This document shows positions 31,457 through 40,977 of a stretch of 41,311 nucleotides of DNA, piece after piece (positions within the stretch are counted from its first letter, which is position 1; every line of letters starts with the position of its first letter). The stretch is from Flavobacteriales bacterium (lineage in GTDB: Bacteria; Bacteroidota; Bacteroidia; Flavobacteriales; UBA7430). The position numbers were made by a program, and so were the translations under genes. A model generated the notes under the pieces. The model made no database searches, was not told where the DNA came from, and saw nothing but the letters and a program-made list of their open reading frames with translations. The stretch lies in assembly GCA_022425195.1 (NCBI GenBank), contig JAKMFX010000009.1:1-41311 (forward strand), in the 5' to 3' direction.

Positions 31457-32143
31457 ATGATAATTCTATTTATTGCCTTTATGATTGTTGGCTGGGCCGT
31501 ACAATCTAAACTCAAATCAAAATTTAAAAAATACAGTGCAACCCCTCTATCATCTGGTTTATCGGGGAAAGAAGTTGCTGAAAAAATGCTCGCGGATCAC
31601 GGCATCACCAAGGTACGTGTCATCAATACACCCGGGAAATTAACTGACCACTATAACCCCAAGGAACTCACCATCAATTTAAGCCCCGAAGTTTACTCGG
31701 GAAGAAACATCTCTGCTGCTGCAGTTGCCGCACACGAATGTGGCCATGCCGTTCAACATGCCACAGCCTACAAATGGTTGGAAATGCGCTCTCAAATGGT
31801 GCCTGTAGTCTCTATTAGCTCCAAAATGTTAAACTTTATCTTCCTAGCCGGTTTATTTGGCATGGGAGTTTTACACCTCTTCTCCATGGAAATGGTAATC
31901 GTTGCGGTCATATTCTTCCAGGCGATGATTACCATCTTCAGTGTGATCACACTACCTGTTGAATATGACGCTTCTTACAGAGCTGTAGTTTGGCTAGAAC
32001 ATGCAGGAATCGCACAACAACATGAACTTGAAGGAGCTAATGATGCGCTGAAATGGGCGGCCAGAACTTATTTGGTAAGTGCCATAGCTGCCATCACCTA
32101 TTTGGCATACTATGTGATGATGTTCCTAGGAAACAGAGATTAA
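31457..32143 (+). CDS. Membrane zinc metallopeptidase (YugP-like)
   Basis: A 228-residue inner-membrane peptidase of the YugP/neutral zinc metallopeptidase 2 family. A membrane helix at residues 1-16 is followed by the zinc site HECGH (H93, E94, H97) in AAHECGHAVQHA, two central helices (about 120-165), the likely third-ligand region LPVEYDAS and a C-terminal helix. The ATG at 31457 is preferred over a TTG two codons earlier. Substrate unknown. Confidence 0.88.
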   Translation: MIILFIAFMIVGWAVQSKLKSKFKKYSATPLSSGLSGKEVAEKMLADHGITKVRVINTPGKLTDHYNPKELTINLSPEVYSGRNISAAAVAAHECGHAVQHATAYKWLEMRSQMVPVVSISSKMLNFIFLAGLFGMGVLHLFSMEMVIVAVIFFQAMITIFSVITLPVEYDASYRAVVWLEHAGIAQQHELEGANDALKWAARTYLVSAIAAITYLAYYVMMFLGNRD

Positions 32144-32169
32144 CCCCTCATCAAAACGAGCTCAAAAAA

Positions 32170-32229
32170 TTAAAACCGATACGCTAATGTGGTGCCAAAT
32201 AATACAGCGCTTAGATCAGATTTCAAATG
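32170..32229 (-). pseudogene. Possible 3' remnant of an outer-membrane barrel gene
   Basis: In the gap before the DPP4 gene, the minus strand reads about 19 codons ending KSDLSAVLFGTTLAYRF then TAA (32170-32172). Alternating hydrophobic residues and a final Tyr-Arg-Phe resemble the last strand of a Bacteroidota beta-barrel. The frame runs only a few codons further into the DPP4 gene before a stop. Too short to be sure. Confidence 0.25.
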
Positions 32230-34395
32230 AAGCTTAAATCGATCTTCAGCGTCATTTTAGCACTTAACGTATCTATGGTGCTTGTTGCCCAAAACAAAAA
32301 TATTCTTCTCGAAGATATTTGGGTAAATCGAACCTTCTCTCCTGAATGGGTATGGGGAATTAATTCTATGAATGATGGAATTCACTACACATCACTAAAC
32401 CGTAGAGAGGCTGAAGTATACATTACGAAATATGCCTACGAATCGGGGGACTCCATTTCTACGCTGTTAAATTCTGAACTTTTAGATGGACTATCTTTCA
32501 ACTCCTACACGTTTAGTTCTGACGAGCAAAAAATTCTTTTACCCACGGAAACCGAATCCATCTACCGCCATTCTACACAGTCAAAATACTTCATCTTTGA
32601 TCGAGTTTTAGAGACAACACAAGTTCTATCGGAGGGAAAACAACGTTTGGCTCAATTTTCTCCTGACGCCAGCAAGGTCGCTTTCGTCCGTCAAAACAAC
32701 CTTTACCTAAAAGATTTGGTCGATCAATCCGAGAAGGCAATTACCGATGACGGCGAAATAAACAAAATCATAAATGGCGCTACAGACTGGGTCTATGAAG
32801 AAGAATTCGGATTTGACCAAGCCTACCAATGGAATGCTACAGGTACGAAAATAGCTTACTACAAGTTTAATGAAGAAGCCGTATCTGAATTCAGCATGGA
32901 TGTATTCCAAGAATTATATCCAAACCAAAATCGTTTCAAGTATCCAAAAGCAGGAGAAAGAAATGCCTCTATCGGCATTTATATCTACGATATAACATTG
33001 GATACAACGATTAAAGCTGATATAGAAACAGCATCCGAATTTTACGTTCCACGGATCAAATGGACCCTTGACGAAAATGTGCTTTCCGTACAAAGAATGA
33101 ATCGTCATCAAAACAACATAGACTTGATTTTTGTCAATGCCAATGATGGATCTGCTGACATCATACTTACCGAAACTGACGACGCCTACCTAGACGTCAG
33201 CGACCATCTTACGTTCTTGAAAAATGGAAAACACTTCATTTGGACGAGTGAAAAATCGGGGTACAATCACATCTACCTCTTCAACTTGAAAGGAAAACAG
33301 CTACGTAAAATTACCAAAGGAGACTTCGATGTAACTGACTTCTATGGAGTTGATGAAAGTACCAACACATTATACTTCGCATCCGCTGAGCGAAGCCCAC
33401 TCCACAGAGACATCTACTCAATCCAGTTAAATGGAAAAGACAAAAAAACATTAAGCCCTAAATCTGGGACCAATTCAGCCAATTTTAGCAGCAATTATAA
33501 ATACTTCATCAACAGACACTCCAGTGCAAACACCCCCTACCATTTCAGCTTATTCAATAGCAATGGAGATGAAATTCGAACGCTAAAAGACAACGCTCAA
33601 CTAATAAGAGAATTATCAGATTATAGCTTGAGTCGAAAAGAATTTTTCAATTTCAAAACAAGTGAAGGTGTCAAACTGAACGGTTGGCTGATGAAGCCCA
33701 ATCATTTCGACACAAACAAAGAATACCCCTTATTTATGTACGTATACGGGGGGCCTGGCTCACAACAAGTCACTGATGCCTGGGGAGGATCCAATTACAT
33801 GTGGTTCCAAATGCTTACTCAAATGGGATATATAGTTGCCTGTGTAGACAATCGAGGCACGGGTGCTCGAGGGGCAAAATTCAAGAAATCGACCTATCTA
33901 GAACTCGGAAAGCTAGAAACACAAGATCAGATTGAAGCCAACAGATACCTAGCCGATCTCCCCTATGTGGATGACTCAAGGATCGGTATTTTCGGTTGGA
34001 GTTACGGCGGATACATGTCATCACTTTGCTTACTAAAAGGTGCTGAGTACTTTAAAATGGCCATTGCCGTTGCACCCGTTACCAACTGGCGTTACTATGA
34101 CTCTATTTATACAGAACGTTACATGCGAACGCCTCAAGAAAATGCCGCTGGATACGACGAAAACTCTCCTATAAATCACGTAGAAAAGCTTAAAGGCGAT
34201 TATTTATTAATACACGGTTCGGCCGACGACAATGTGCATTATCAAAACACCATGGAAATGACGAATGCTTTGATCCATGCAAACAAACAATTTGATCTAT
34301 TTGTCTACCCCAATAGAAATCATGGTATCTACGGAGGAAATACACGCCTGCACTTATTTACCAAAATGACGAATTTCATTAAAGAGAAACTTTAA
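32227..34395 (+). CDS. Dipeptidyl-peptidase IV-type serine peptidase (S9B)
   Basis: A 722-residue exported prolyl dipeptidyl peptidase. A signal peptide (about 1-21, ending LVAQ) precedes the eight-bladed propeller, which contains DWVYEEEF with E192-E193 matching the Glu pair that anchors the substrate amino terminus in DPP4. The alpha/beta hydrolase domain has catalytic Ser592 in GWSYGGYM, Asp667 in GSADDNV and His699 in NRNHGI. It releases X-Pro (or X-Ala) dipeptides in the periplasm, and the next gene is a di/tripeptide transporter. Confidence 0.95.
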   Translation: MKLKSIFSVILALNVSMVLVAQNKNILLEDIWVNRTFSPEWVWGINSMNDGIHYTSLNRREAEVYITKYAYESGDSISTLLNSELLDGLSFNSYTFSSDEQKILLPTETESIYRHSTQSKYFIFDRVLETTQVLSEGKQRLAQFSPDASKVAFVRQNNLYLKDLVDQSEKAITDDGEINKIINGATDWVYEEEFGFDQAYQWNATGTKIAYYKFNEEAVSEFSMDVFQELYPNQNRFKYPKAGERNASIGIYIYDITLDTTIKADIETASEFYVPRIKWTLDENVLSVQRMNRHQNNIDLIFVNANDGSADIILTETDDAYLDVSDHLTFLKNGKHFIWTSEKSGYNHIYLFNLKGKQLRKITKGDFDVTDFYGVDESTNTLYFASAERSPLHRDIYSIQLNGKDKKTLSPKSGTNSANFSSNYKYFINRHSSANTPYHFSLFNSNGDEIRTLKDNAQLIRELSDYSLSRKEFFNFKTSEGVKLNGWLMKPNHFDTNKEYPLFMYVYGGPGSQQVTDAWGGSNYMWFQMLTQMGYIVACVDNRGTGARGAKFKKSTYLELGKLETQDQIEANRYLADLPYVDDSRIGIFGWSYGGYMSSLCLLKGAEYFKMAIAVAPVTNWRYYDSIYTERYMRTPQENAAGYDENSPINHVEKLKGDYLLIHGSADDNVHYQNTMEMTNALIHANKQFDLFVYPNRNHGIYGGNTRLHLFTKMTNFIKEKL

Positions 34396-34446
34396 AATTT
34401 ATTTTTTGTTAATTTATATCGATTCATTATTTCAAAAATAACAATC

Positions 34447-36063
34447 ATGACACAAGAATCTCAAATCTTAGGACACCCAAAGGGTTTATTCTATTTATTT
34501 TTCGCTGAACTATGGGAACGATTCTCCTACTATGGTATGCGAGCGCTGCTCACCCTATATATGGTCCAAGAATTCTTCTCTTGGATGACTGATGAAGCCT
34601 ACAGAGAGGAAGTTTCTTTTGGGATTTTTGCCGCCTACGGATCTTTAGTATACGCCACACCTGTTTTGGGTGGTATGATCGCTGATCGATATATTGGATT
34701 TAAAAAATCCATCATGCTCGGAGGGATTCTCATGGCCTTGGGACATTTTTTCATGGCTTTTTACTTCGAAAAAGATGTGTTGGGCTTCAGTTTTGTATCG
34801 GTAAATAATTTTTTCTTCTACGCAGCTCTAGCCCTACTTATTGTCGGTAACGGATTTTTTAAACCGAATATATCCACGATGGTAGGTCGGTTGTACCCTG
34901 AGGGAGACAACAGGCGTGACTCAGGATTTACCATATTCTACATGGGAATAAATGCTGGAGCCTTTTTAGCTCCACTTATCTGTGGATGGTTGGGATACGC
35001 ATACGGATGGCACTTCGGTTTTGGTGCAGCTGGAATCGGAATGATTGCCGGACTATTATTCTTCGCCAAAGGAATGAAAGATGGTGTATTTGGGACGAAT
35101 GGAGATCAGCCAGAAGCCTACCTGAACAAAAAAATGTACGGCATTCGCACGGACTATTTTTTCTATCTCGTAGCGCTTTTAATGGTGCCTATTTCTGCGT
35201 TTTTAGTTAAGTACAATGCCATGGAAATATTTGAAGGTTTCCAATTGCACTCTTCCATCCTTTCGATATTGGGAATTGTCATTTTAGGTATTATCGTTAA
35301 AAAAATGACTGAACTCTCTAAGATGGAGGTTTTCCGTTTGATCAGTATTTTAGCACTGACTTTATTCATCACGGTTTTCTGGTCTTTTTTCGAACTCGCA
35401 GGAACGGCCATTACGCTTTTTGCTGAAAGAAATGTCAACCTTAGCCTTATGAATGCTTCGCAGACCAATGCAATAAATCCAGGGTATATAATTTTCTTAG
35501 CCATTCCCTTTTCTATGATGTGGGTATATTTATCTAAAACGCAAAGAAACCCGATTACGCCCATTAAGTTTGCCTTGGGGATCCTTCAACTTGGACTTGG
35601 ATTCATTGTTTTTGCAATGAGTGCACAATTCATGGATGAAGCAGGTAGAACCCCTTTCATGTTCCTAATGATTGGTTATTTACTCCTAACTACCGGGGAA
35701 TTATTCATCTCTCCTATTGGTTTATCTAAGGTCACCGAATTATCTCCCAAAAGTATGACCGCCTTTATGATGGGGGTCTACTTCCTATCCTCATCCTATG
35801 CGCATTATATATCGGGAGTCATCGCCAAGCTAACTACTTCTCCTGAGTCAGGCGTTGCACCGGAGCCAGGCTTTATGACAAATATGATTGAACTTGTAAC
35901 AGGATTTGCCAATGCCACCACAAGCTCTACATCTGAAGGAGTCCTCTCACTTTTAAATTACACATACGTATTTACCCAGGTGGGTATCGTAGCGATCGGG
36001 ACGGCACTTGTTTCCTTCTTGATATCTCCTATTTTGAAAAAGTGGATGCATGGAGTACACTAA
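34447..36063 (+). CDS. POT-family proton-coupled di/tripeptide transporter
   Basis: A 538-residue major-facilitator protein of the POT/PTR family. Helix 1 carries the ExxER motif (E21-LW-E24-R25) in ELWERFSYYGMRALLTLYM, and the conserved FKPNISTMVGRLYP (PTR2-type) and FTIFYMGINAGAFLAPLICGWL blocks follow. It imports short peptides with protons and lies 51 nt after the DPP4-type peptidase, forming a peptide-use pair. Strong terminator downstream. Confidence 0.95.
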   Translation: MTQESQILGHPKGLFYLFFAELWERFSYYGMRALLTLYMVQEFFSWMTDEAYREEVSFGIFAAYGSLVYATPVLGGMIADRYIGFKKSIMLGGILMALGHFFMAFYFEKDVLGFSFVSVNNFFFYAALALLIVGNGFFKPNISTMVGRLYPEGDNRRDSGFTIFYMGINAGAFLAPLICGWLGYAYGWHFGFGAAGIGMIAGLLFFAKGMKDGVFGTNGDQPEAYLNKKMYGIRTDYFFYLVALLMVPISAFLVKYNAMEIFEGFQLHSSILSILGIVILGIIVKKMTELSKMEVFRLISILALTLFITVFWSFFELAGTAITLFAERNVNLSLMNASQTNAINPGYIIFLAIPFSMMWVYLSKTQRNPITPIKFALGILQLGLGFIVFAMSAQFMDEAGRTPFMFLMIGYLLLTTGELFISPIGLSKVTELSPKSMTAFMMGVYFLSSSYAHYISGVIAKLTTSPESGVAPEPGFMTNMIELVTGFANATTSSTSEGVLSLLNYTYVFTQVGIVAIGTALVSFLISPILKKWMHGVH

Positions 36064-36073
36064 AAAATGAACA

Positions 36074-36105
36074 AAAATAATGCAGAGGTATCTCTGCATT
36101 ATTTT
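36074..36105 (+). terminator. Intrinsic terminator after the POT transporter
   Basis: A 14-bp perfect stem (AAAATAATGCAGAG at 36074-36087 with its complement at 36092-36105) with a 4-nt loop, ending in a run of T. Confidence 0.9.
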
Positions 36106-36141
36106 ATCCTACAGTACTTGAGCAACAATGAAATAAAATTG

Positions 36142-36149
36142 TAGTTTTG
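36142..36149 (+). promoter_or_regulatory. -7 element of the thioredoxin-like gene
   Basis: TAGTTTTG matches TAnnTTTG, 20 nt before the ATG; a CTTG lies at about -33 (36117-36120). Confidence 0.45.
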
Positions 36150-36169
36150 GAATGTAGAAACTGAACACC

Positions 36170-36724
36170 ATGAAAAAAACACTTTACAGCTTATTGATTC
36201 TCTGTATTTTTTCTGCAAACACCTTTGCACAAAATGATCAAATTCAGTGGCGAACGATAGAAGAAGTTGAGGCTTTACAACTCAAAGAAGCACGGAAAGT
36301 ACTTATGGACGTTTACACGACCTGGTGTGGACCTTGTAAGCTCATGATGAAAAATACGTTCAGCAACAAAAATGTAATTGAGTACGTTAACAAACACTAT
36401 TACGCTGTAAAATTCGACGCCGAAAGCGGCAAAGAGGTGACCTTTAAAGACAATCTCTACACGAATCCAGGGTACAGCCCAAATGCATACCGAAAAAGCA
36501 CACATCAACTGGCCCAAGCATTTAATGTAAACTCCTATCCAACGGTAATTTACATGGATGAAAACATGGAGGTTATTGCGCCTATAAAAGGCTACCTTAA
36601 ACCGGATCAAATTGAATTATACCTGAAATTATTTGCTGAAAATATTTATTTGGAAGTAAGATCTAAAGAAGATTTTCAAAAATTTCAGGCCGATTTCAAA
36701 CCTACATTTCACCTAGTTAACTAA
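36170..36724 (+). CDS. Exported thioredoxin-like protein
   Basis: A 184-residue protein with a signal peptide (about 1-20, TFA-QND) and a thioredoxin fold with redox motif WCGPCK (C53, C56) in DVYTTWCGPCKLMMKNTF. Cis-Pro lies in NVNSYPTVIYMD. The insert after the active site (ESGKEVTFKDNLY) is typical of the DUF255/thioredoxin_7-type Bacteroidota proteins. It likely reduces or isomerises disulfides in the periplasm. It is a single-gene unit between the terminator and pyc. Confidence 0.88.
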   Translation: MKKTLYSLLILCIFSANTFAQNDQIQWRTIEEVEALQLKEARKVLMDVYTTWCGPCKLMMKNTFSNKNVIEYVNKHYYAVKFDAESGKEVTFKDNLYTNPGYSPNAYRKSTHQLAQAFNVNSYPTVIYMDENMEVIAPIKGYLKPDQIELYLKLFAENIYLEVRSKEDFQKFQADFKPTFHLVN

Positions 36725-37035
36725 CCACCCACTATAGTTAAACCAGTATATCTGCCTCAATCATAAAAAAGGCAACCGCCTCATTAACAACACCCAAACT
36801 TACACATTGGTTTAATTTAGGGCTCCACACTCCGTCATTCGAAGTGACAAAACCTAAAAATTACCTCTGGTTTTTTCAACAAAAAATTAGGTCATTTAAA
36901 CGGAGAAATTCCCTTTGTTTTTCATCAAAAAAACCCTCAACATAAAGGTTTCCTGGATGTATCGCAAATAAGCGCAAAATTATTAACTTTGCGGTTGGTT
37001 GAAAAAATGATATAAAATAAGTCCTTACTAAGATT
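36725..37035. other. 311-nt intergenic region with a possible GcvT-like remnant
   Basis: Holds the pyc -7 element at 36984 and small AT-rich hairpins (such as AAAACC/GGTTTT around 36849-36876, possibly terminating the thioredoxin gene). On the minus strand a 40-codon frame without ATG (36738-36860) contains VTSNDGVWSPKL and ends SLGVV...EADILV; this loosely resembles the C-terminal VTSG-SP-L-LG-V signature of GcvT-type proteins and may be a decayed fragment. Confidence 0.3.
36984..36991 (+). promoter_or_regulatory. -7 element of pyc
   Basis: TAACTTTG matches TAnnTTTG, 44 nt before the ATG; a -33 TTTG is not evident. Confidence 0.5.
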
Positions 37036-40000
37036 ATGGAAAAGCAGCTCAAAAACATCAAGAAATTATTGGTTGCCAACAGAGGTGAGATTGCGATACG
37101 GGTCATGCGTGCTGGAACAGAACTAAAAATTAGAACTGTTGCGATATATACCTACGAAGATCGTTATTCATTACACCGCTACAAAGCTGATGAAGCCTAC
37201 CAAATTGGTCCTGATGAGGAACCTCTGAAACCCTATCTTGATATTGAGGAGATTATTAAGCTTGCCAAAAAAGTAGGTGCTGATGCCATTCACCCAGGAT
37301 ACGGTTTCTTGTCTGAAAACGTAAACTTCGTGAGAAGATGTCAAGAAGAAGACATCATCTTTGTAGGTCCAGAACCTGAGGTTATGGATCGATTGGGCGA
37401 TAAAGTAAGTGCCAAAAAAATTGCACGTGCCTGTGAGGTTCCATTGATTGAAGACAATCAAAAGGAATTGAGTGACATAAAGATCGTTAAAGCCGAAGCC
37501 AAACGTATTGGTTTCCCTGTAATGATCAAAGCCGTTGCCGGTGGTGGTGGTCGTGGTATGCGCGTGGTTCGTCATGCCGATGAATTGGAACTACTTTTCA
37601 ATGAAGCCAAAGGAGAAGCCCTTCGTGCTTTCGGTGATGGCACCATGTTTATGGAGAAATTTGTGGACCGACCAAAACACATAGAGGTTCAAATCATGGG
37701 AGACAACTACGGAAACCTCGTTCATTTATTTGAGCGAGACTGTTCTGTTCAACGTCGTTTCCAAAAAGTAGTGGAAGTAGCCCCTTGTGTATCTATTTCA
37801 GACACAACAAAAAACAATCTCTATCAATATGCCCTTCGCATAGCGAAACATGTAAATTACAATAACGTAGGTACCGTAGAATTCTTGGTCGATCTAGATG
37901 AAAATATTTACTTCATTGAAGTGAATCCTAGAGTTCAAGTTGAACATACCATTACAGAAGAAGTTACAGGTGTTGACATCGTTCGCTCTCAAATACTGAT
38001 TGCAAACGGACATCAACTTAGTGACAGTTGCATATTTATTAACGGTCAAGAAGATGTCAAATGTCAAGGCTACGCGATTCAGTGTCGTGTAACTACTGAA
38101 GATCCTGAAAATGATTTCAAACCAGATTTCGGGAAAATTATTGCCTATAGAAATGCAGGTGGGTTTGGAATTCGATTGGACGAAGGAAGTTCCTACCCTG
38201 GTGTGAAAATATCTCCGTTCTTTGATTCTATGCTGGTAAAAGTTTCAGCAAAGGGAAGAACACTTTGGGGAGCTGCCGATAGGCTTTATAGAACTCTGCA
38301 AGAATTTAGAATACGTGGAGTAAAAACAAACATTGCCTTCCTGGAAAATGTAATCTCTCACGACGATTTCATCAAAGGAAAATGCACCGTAAACTTCATT
38401 CAAGAGCACGATGAACTTTTTGATTTCAAAAAACGTAAAGATCGTGGGACAAAACTTCTAAGATACCTATCTGAAGTAATTGTTAACGGGAACCCTGACG
38501 TCAAACAAATCGATCGAAGTAAAAAATTCATTTTACCTACCGTTCCTGATTTTGATCAATTTCAAGCAGCTCCTGCGGGAACCAAGCAAATGCTTGATAA
38601 ACTTGGTCCAGATCAATTCAGCCAATGGTTGAAAAACGAAAAGAAAGTACATTATACGGATACCACTTTCAGAGATGCACATCAGTCTCTTTTGGCAACA
38701 AGAATGCGAACTTTCGATATGCTAAATGTGGCTGAAAGTTTCTCAAAAAACGTCCCTGAAGTATTCTCCATGGAAGTCTGGGGTGGAGCCACCTTTGATG
38801 TTGCCATGCGCTTCTTGAAGGAATGTCCATGGACACGCCTAGAGCATTTGAGGAAATCCATACCAAACGTTTTGCTACAAATGTTAATTCGTGGATCTAA
38901 TGGTGTGGGATACAAAGCATACCCAGACAACTTAGTTGAACGATTCATTGCAGAGGCAGGTGCCAAAGGAATTGACGTATTCAGAATCTTTGACTCACTC
39001 AACTGGCTTGAGGGAATGAAGACCAGTATTAAAGCTGTTAAAGAGCAAACCAACTCTCTAGCTGAAGTTTGTGTATGCTACACGGGCGACATTCACAATC
39101 CAAACGAAAATAAATACACCCTAAACTACTATGTAGATTTGGCGCGTCGTATTGAAGACGAAGGTGCTCATATATTAGCCATCAAAGACATGGCTGGACT
39201 ATTGAAGCCCTACGCTGCAACTGAGCTGATCAGCACACTGAAAGAAAATGTGAACATCCCAATTCACTTACACACGCACGACACTTCAGGTTTACAATTG
39301 GCTACCTATTTAAAAGCTGTTGAAGCTGGAGTAGATGTAGTCGATCTGGCCGTTAGCTCCATGTCAGGTCTTACCTCACAACCGAGTTTCAACTCCATGT
39401 TAGCGATGATGGAAGGTCATGAGAGAGAAAACAAATTGAATCTTAAAAGCTTGAATTCCTACTCCAACTACTGGGAAGGAGTTCGAGAGTACTACTATCC
39501 GTTCGAGTCGGGATTAAAAGCAAGTACTGCTGAAGTATTTGATCATGAAATCCCAGGAGGACAGTATTCTAATTTACGTCCACAAGCAAATGCACTTGGA
39601 CTGGAAGAGCAATTTGAAACCGTTAAGGAAAACTACGCTACGGTTAACGAAATGTTCGGTAACATTGTTAAGGTAACACCTTCTTCAAAAGTAGTTGGAG
39701 ATATGGCCTTATTCATGACCTCAAACGGCTTGAGTAAGGAAGATGTTTTGACCAATGGAAAAGAGCTGTCATACCCAGATTCCGTAATCAACTTCTTCAA
39801 AGGAGACTTAGGTCAACCAGAAGGTGGTTTCCCTAAGGAACTTCAAAAGCAAATCCTGAAAGGTGAAACTCCTATAGAAGGTCGTCCTAACGTTCACTTA
39901 GAACCAGTTGACTTTGAAAAAGGATTCAAAGACTTCAAACGTAAATTTGATAAGGACAGCTCGTTCACAGATTTCATTTCTCAACAATTCTATCCTAAAG

Positions 40001-40494
40001 TTTTTAATGACTTCTTCAAACACAGAGAAGAATTCGGAGAAGTATCTTACGTGCCGTCCAAAGCCTTTTTCTATGGGTTAGACATCAACGAAGAGATCAT
40101 TGTTGAAATCGGTCAAGGTAAACGATTAATTGTTCGTCTTCAATACGTAACGGAACCAGATGAAGATGGAATCCGTCAGGTGTTCTTTAAGCTGAATGGA
40201 CAAACGCGTGTGATTGATGTGAAGGATAAATCATTCCAATCAACAAAAGTAGCCCACCGAAAAGCTGAAACAGAAAACGAAATTGGCGCTCCACTTCAAG
40301 GAAAGCTATCTAAGGTATTGGTGAAAAATGGAGAAGAAGTTGAAAAGAACGCGCCACTATTCATCATCGAAGCGATGAAAATGGAATCTACCGTAACAGC
40401 ACCATTCTCAGGAAAAGTTCAGAAAATACACCTAAGAGGTGGCGTCATTGTTGAACAAGACGACTTGATAGTTGAATTAAAAACAGAAGAATAA
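37036..40494 (+). CDS. pyc: Pyruvate carboxylase (single-chain, biotin-dependent)
   Basis: A 1152-residue multidomain enzyme converting pyruvate and bicarbonate to oxaloacetate. Biotin carboxylase (about 1-460) starts KKLLVANRGEIAIRVMRAG and has the glycine-rich ATP loop AVAGGGGRGMRVV. The carboxyltransferase domain (about 535-810) has TFRDAHQSLLATRMRT and LHTHDTSG with metal-binding His. A PYC_OADA tetramerisation region follows, and the C-terminal biotin carrier has Lys1115 in EAMKMES. All domains are on one chain. It replenishes the TCA cycle and allows gluconeogenesis from amino acids. It ends 2 nt before the convergent gene. Confidence 0.97.
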   Translation: MEKQLKNIKKLLVANRGEIAIRVMRAGTELKIRTVAIYTYEDRYSLHRYKADEAYQIGPDEEPLKPYLDIEEIIKLAKKVGADAIHPGYGFLSENVNFVRRCQEEDIIFVGPEPEVMDRLGDKVSAKKIARACEVPLIEDNQKELSDIKIVKAEAKRIGFPVMIKAVAGGGGRGMRVVRHADELELLFNEAKGEALRAFGDGTMFMEKFVDRPKHIEVQIMGDNYGNLVHLFERDCSVQRRFQKVVEVAPCVSISDTTKNNLYQYALRIAKHVNYNNVGTVEFLVDLDENIYFIEVNPRVQVEHTITEEVTGVDIVRSQILIANGHQLSDSCIFINGQEDVKCQGYAIQCRVTTEDPENDFKPDFGKIIAYRNAGGFGIRLDEGSSYPGVKISPFFDSMLVKVSAKGRTLWGAADRLYRTLQEFRIRGVKTNIAFLENVISHDDFIKGKCTVNFIQEHDELFDFKKRKDRGTKLLRYLSEVIVNGNPDVKQIDRSKKFILPTVPDFDQFQAAPAGTKQMLDKLGPDQFSQWLKNEKKVHYTDTTFRDAHQSLLATRMRTFDMLNVAESFSKNVPEVFSMEVWGGATFDVAMRFLKECPWTRLEHLRKSIPNVLLQMLIRGSNGVGYKAYPDNLVERFIAEAGAKGIDVFRIFDSLNWLEGMKTSIKAVKEQTNSLAEVCVCYTGDIHNPNENKYTLNYYVDLARRIEDEGAHILAIKDMAGLLKPYAATELISTLKENVNIPIHLHTHDTSGLQLATYLKAVEAGVDVVDLAVSSMSGLTSQPSFNSMLAMMEGHERENKLNLKSLNSYSNYWEGVREYYYPFESGLKASTAEVFDHEIPGGQYSNLRPQANALGLEEQFETVKENYATVNEMFGNIVKVTPSSKVVGDMALFMTSNGLSKEDVLTNGKELSYPDSVINFFKGDLGQPEGGFPKELQKQILKGETPIEGRPNVHLEPVDFEKGFKDFKRKFDKDSSFTDFISQQFYPKVFNDFFKHREEFGEVSYVPSKAFFYGLDINEEIIVEIGQGKRLIVRLQYVTEPDEDGIRQVFFKLNGQTRVIDVKDKSFQSTKVAHRKAETENEIGAPLQGKLSKVLVKNGEEVEKNAPLFIIEAMKMESTVTAPFSGKVQKIHLRGGVIVEQDDLIVELKTEE

Positions 40495-40496
40495 TA

Positions 40497-40865
40497 TCAG
40501 TCAGATAGATTGATTTCAACCAAGCCTTTGTAATTTATAAAGGACTCTTGTCCTTTTCTTGGCTCGGCCATCATATCATTAGCGTCGGCAACTCCGACGC
40601 CCGCATACAAAAGGCGCGCTTTCTTTTCGAGAGCGTGCTTTTTCATTTTCTGCATCCACCCTGCATCATATTTACTCGGGTCTTCAGGGAAAGTGACCGT
40701 ACGTACCAATACGAAAAAAACCACCTTCTCATCTTTAATACAAACAAATTGAGGTGAGTTCCCCAATTCGCTTTTGATCGCAAGGAATTCAAAACCATTC
40801 TCTTCGAGATGCTTCCCAACTACTTTCATTCCCATCTGATGTAATTCTTGTCGCTTCAATTCCAT
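40497..40865 (-). CDS. Conserved hypothetical protein
   Basis: A 122-residue soluble protein. The pattern GKHLEENGFEFLAIKSELGNSP then QFVCIKDEKVVFFVLVR suggests a beta-sheet core preceded by a helix, somewhat like a PD-(D/E)xK-type fold, but I see no catalytic triad. Similar short proteins in Bacteroidota have been labelled NqrF in databases, probably wrongly, since no flavin or iron-sulfur motif is present here. A -7 element lies 4 nt from the ATG. It is convergent with pyc, 2 nt apart. Confidence 0.72.
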   Translation of the reverse strand: MELKRQELHQMGMKVVGKHLEENGFEFLAIKSELGNSPQFVCIKDEKVVFFVLVRTVTFPEDPSKYDAGWMQKMKKHALEKKARLLYAGVGVADANDMMAEPRKGQESFINYKGLVEINLSD

Positions 40866-40869
40866 AATT

Positions 40870-40877
40870 CAAATTTA
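40870..40877 (-). promoter_or_regulatory. -7 element abutting the start of the 40865 gene
   Basis: On the minus strand TAAATTTG matches TAnnTTTG and is 4 nt from the ATG, predicting a leaderless message. No good -33 TTTG at standard spacing. Confidence 0.5.
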
Positions 40878-40977
40878 TACAAAAAAATGTCCTGAAATTA
40901 AGAAGAGCTCAAGTTTATAGTAGGAGATGGGATTAAGTCGATTCGCTCTTGCTCCCTATAACTTCTGAATAAGACCT

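Noticed and set aside
36876-37106. 76-codon minus-strand frame across the pyc start
   Set aside because: It begins antisense within pyc and covers its promoter; no family resemblance.
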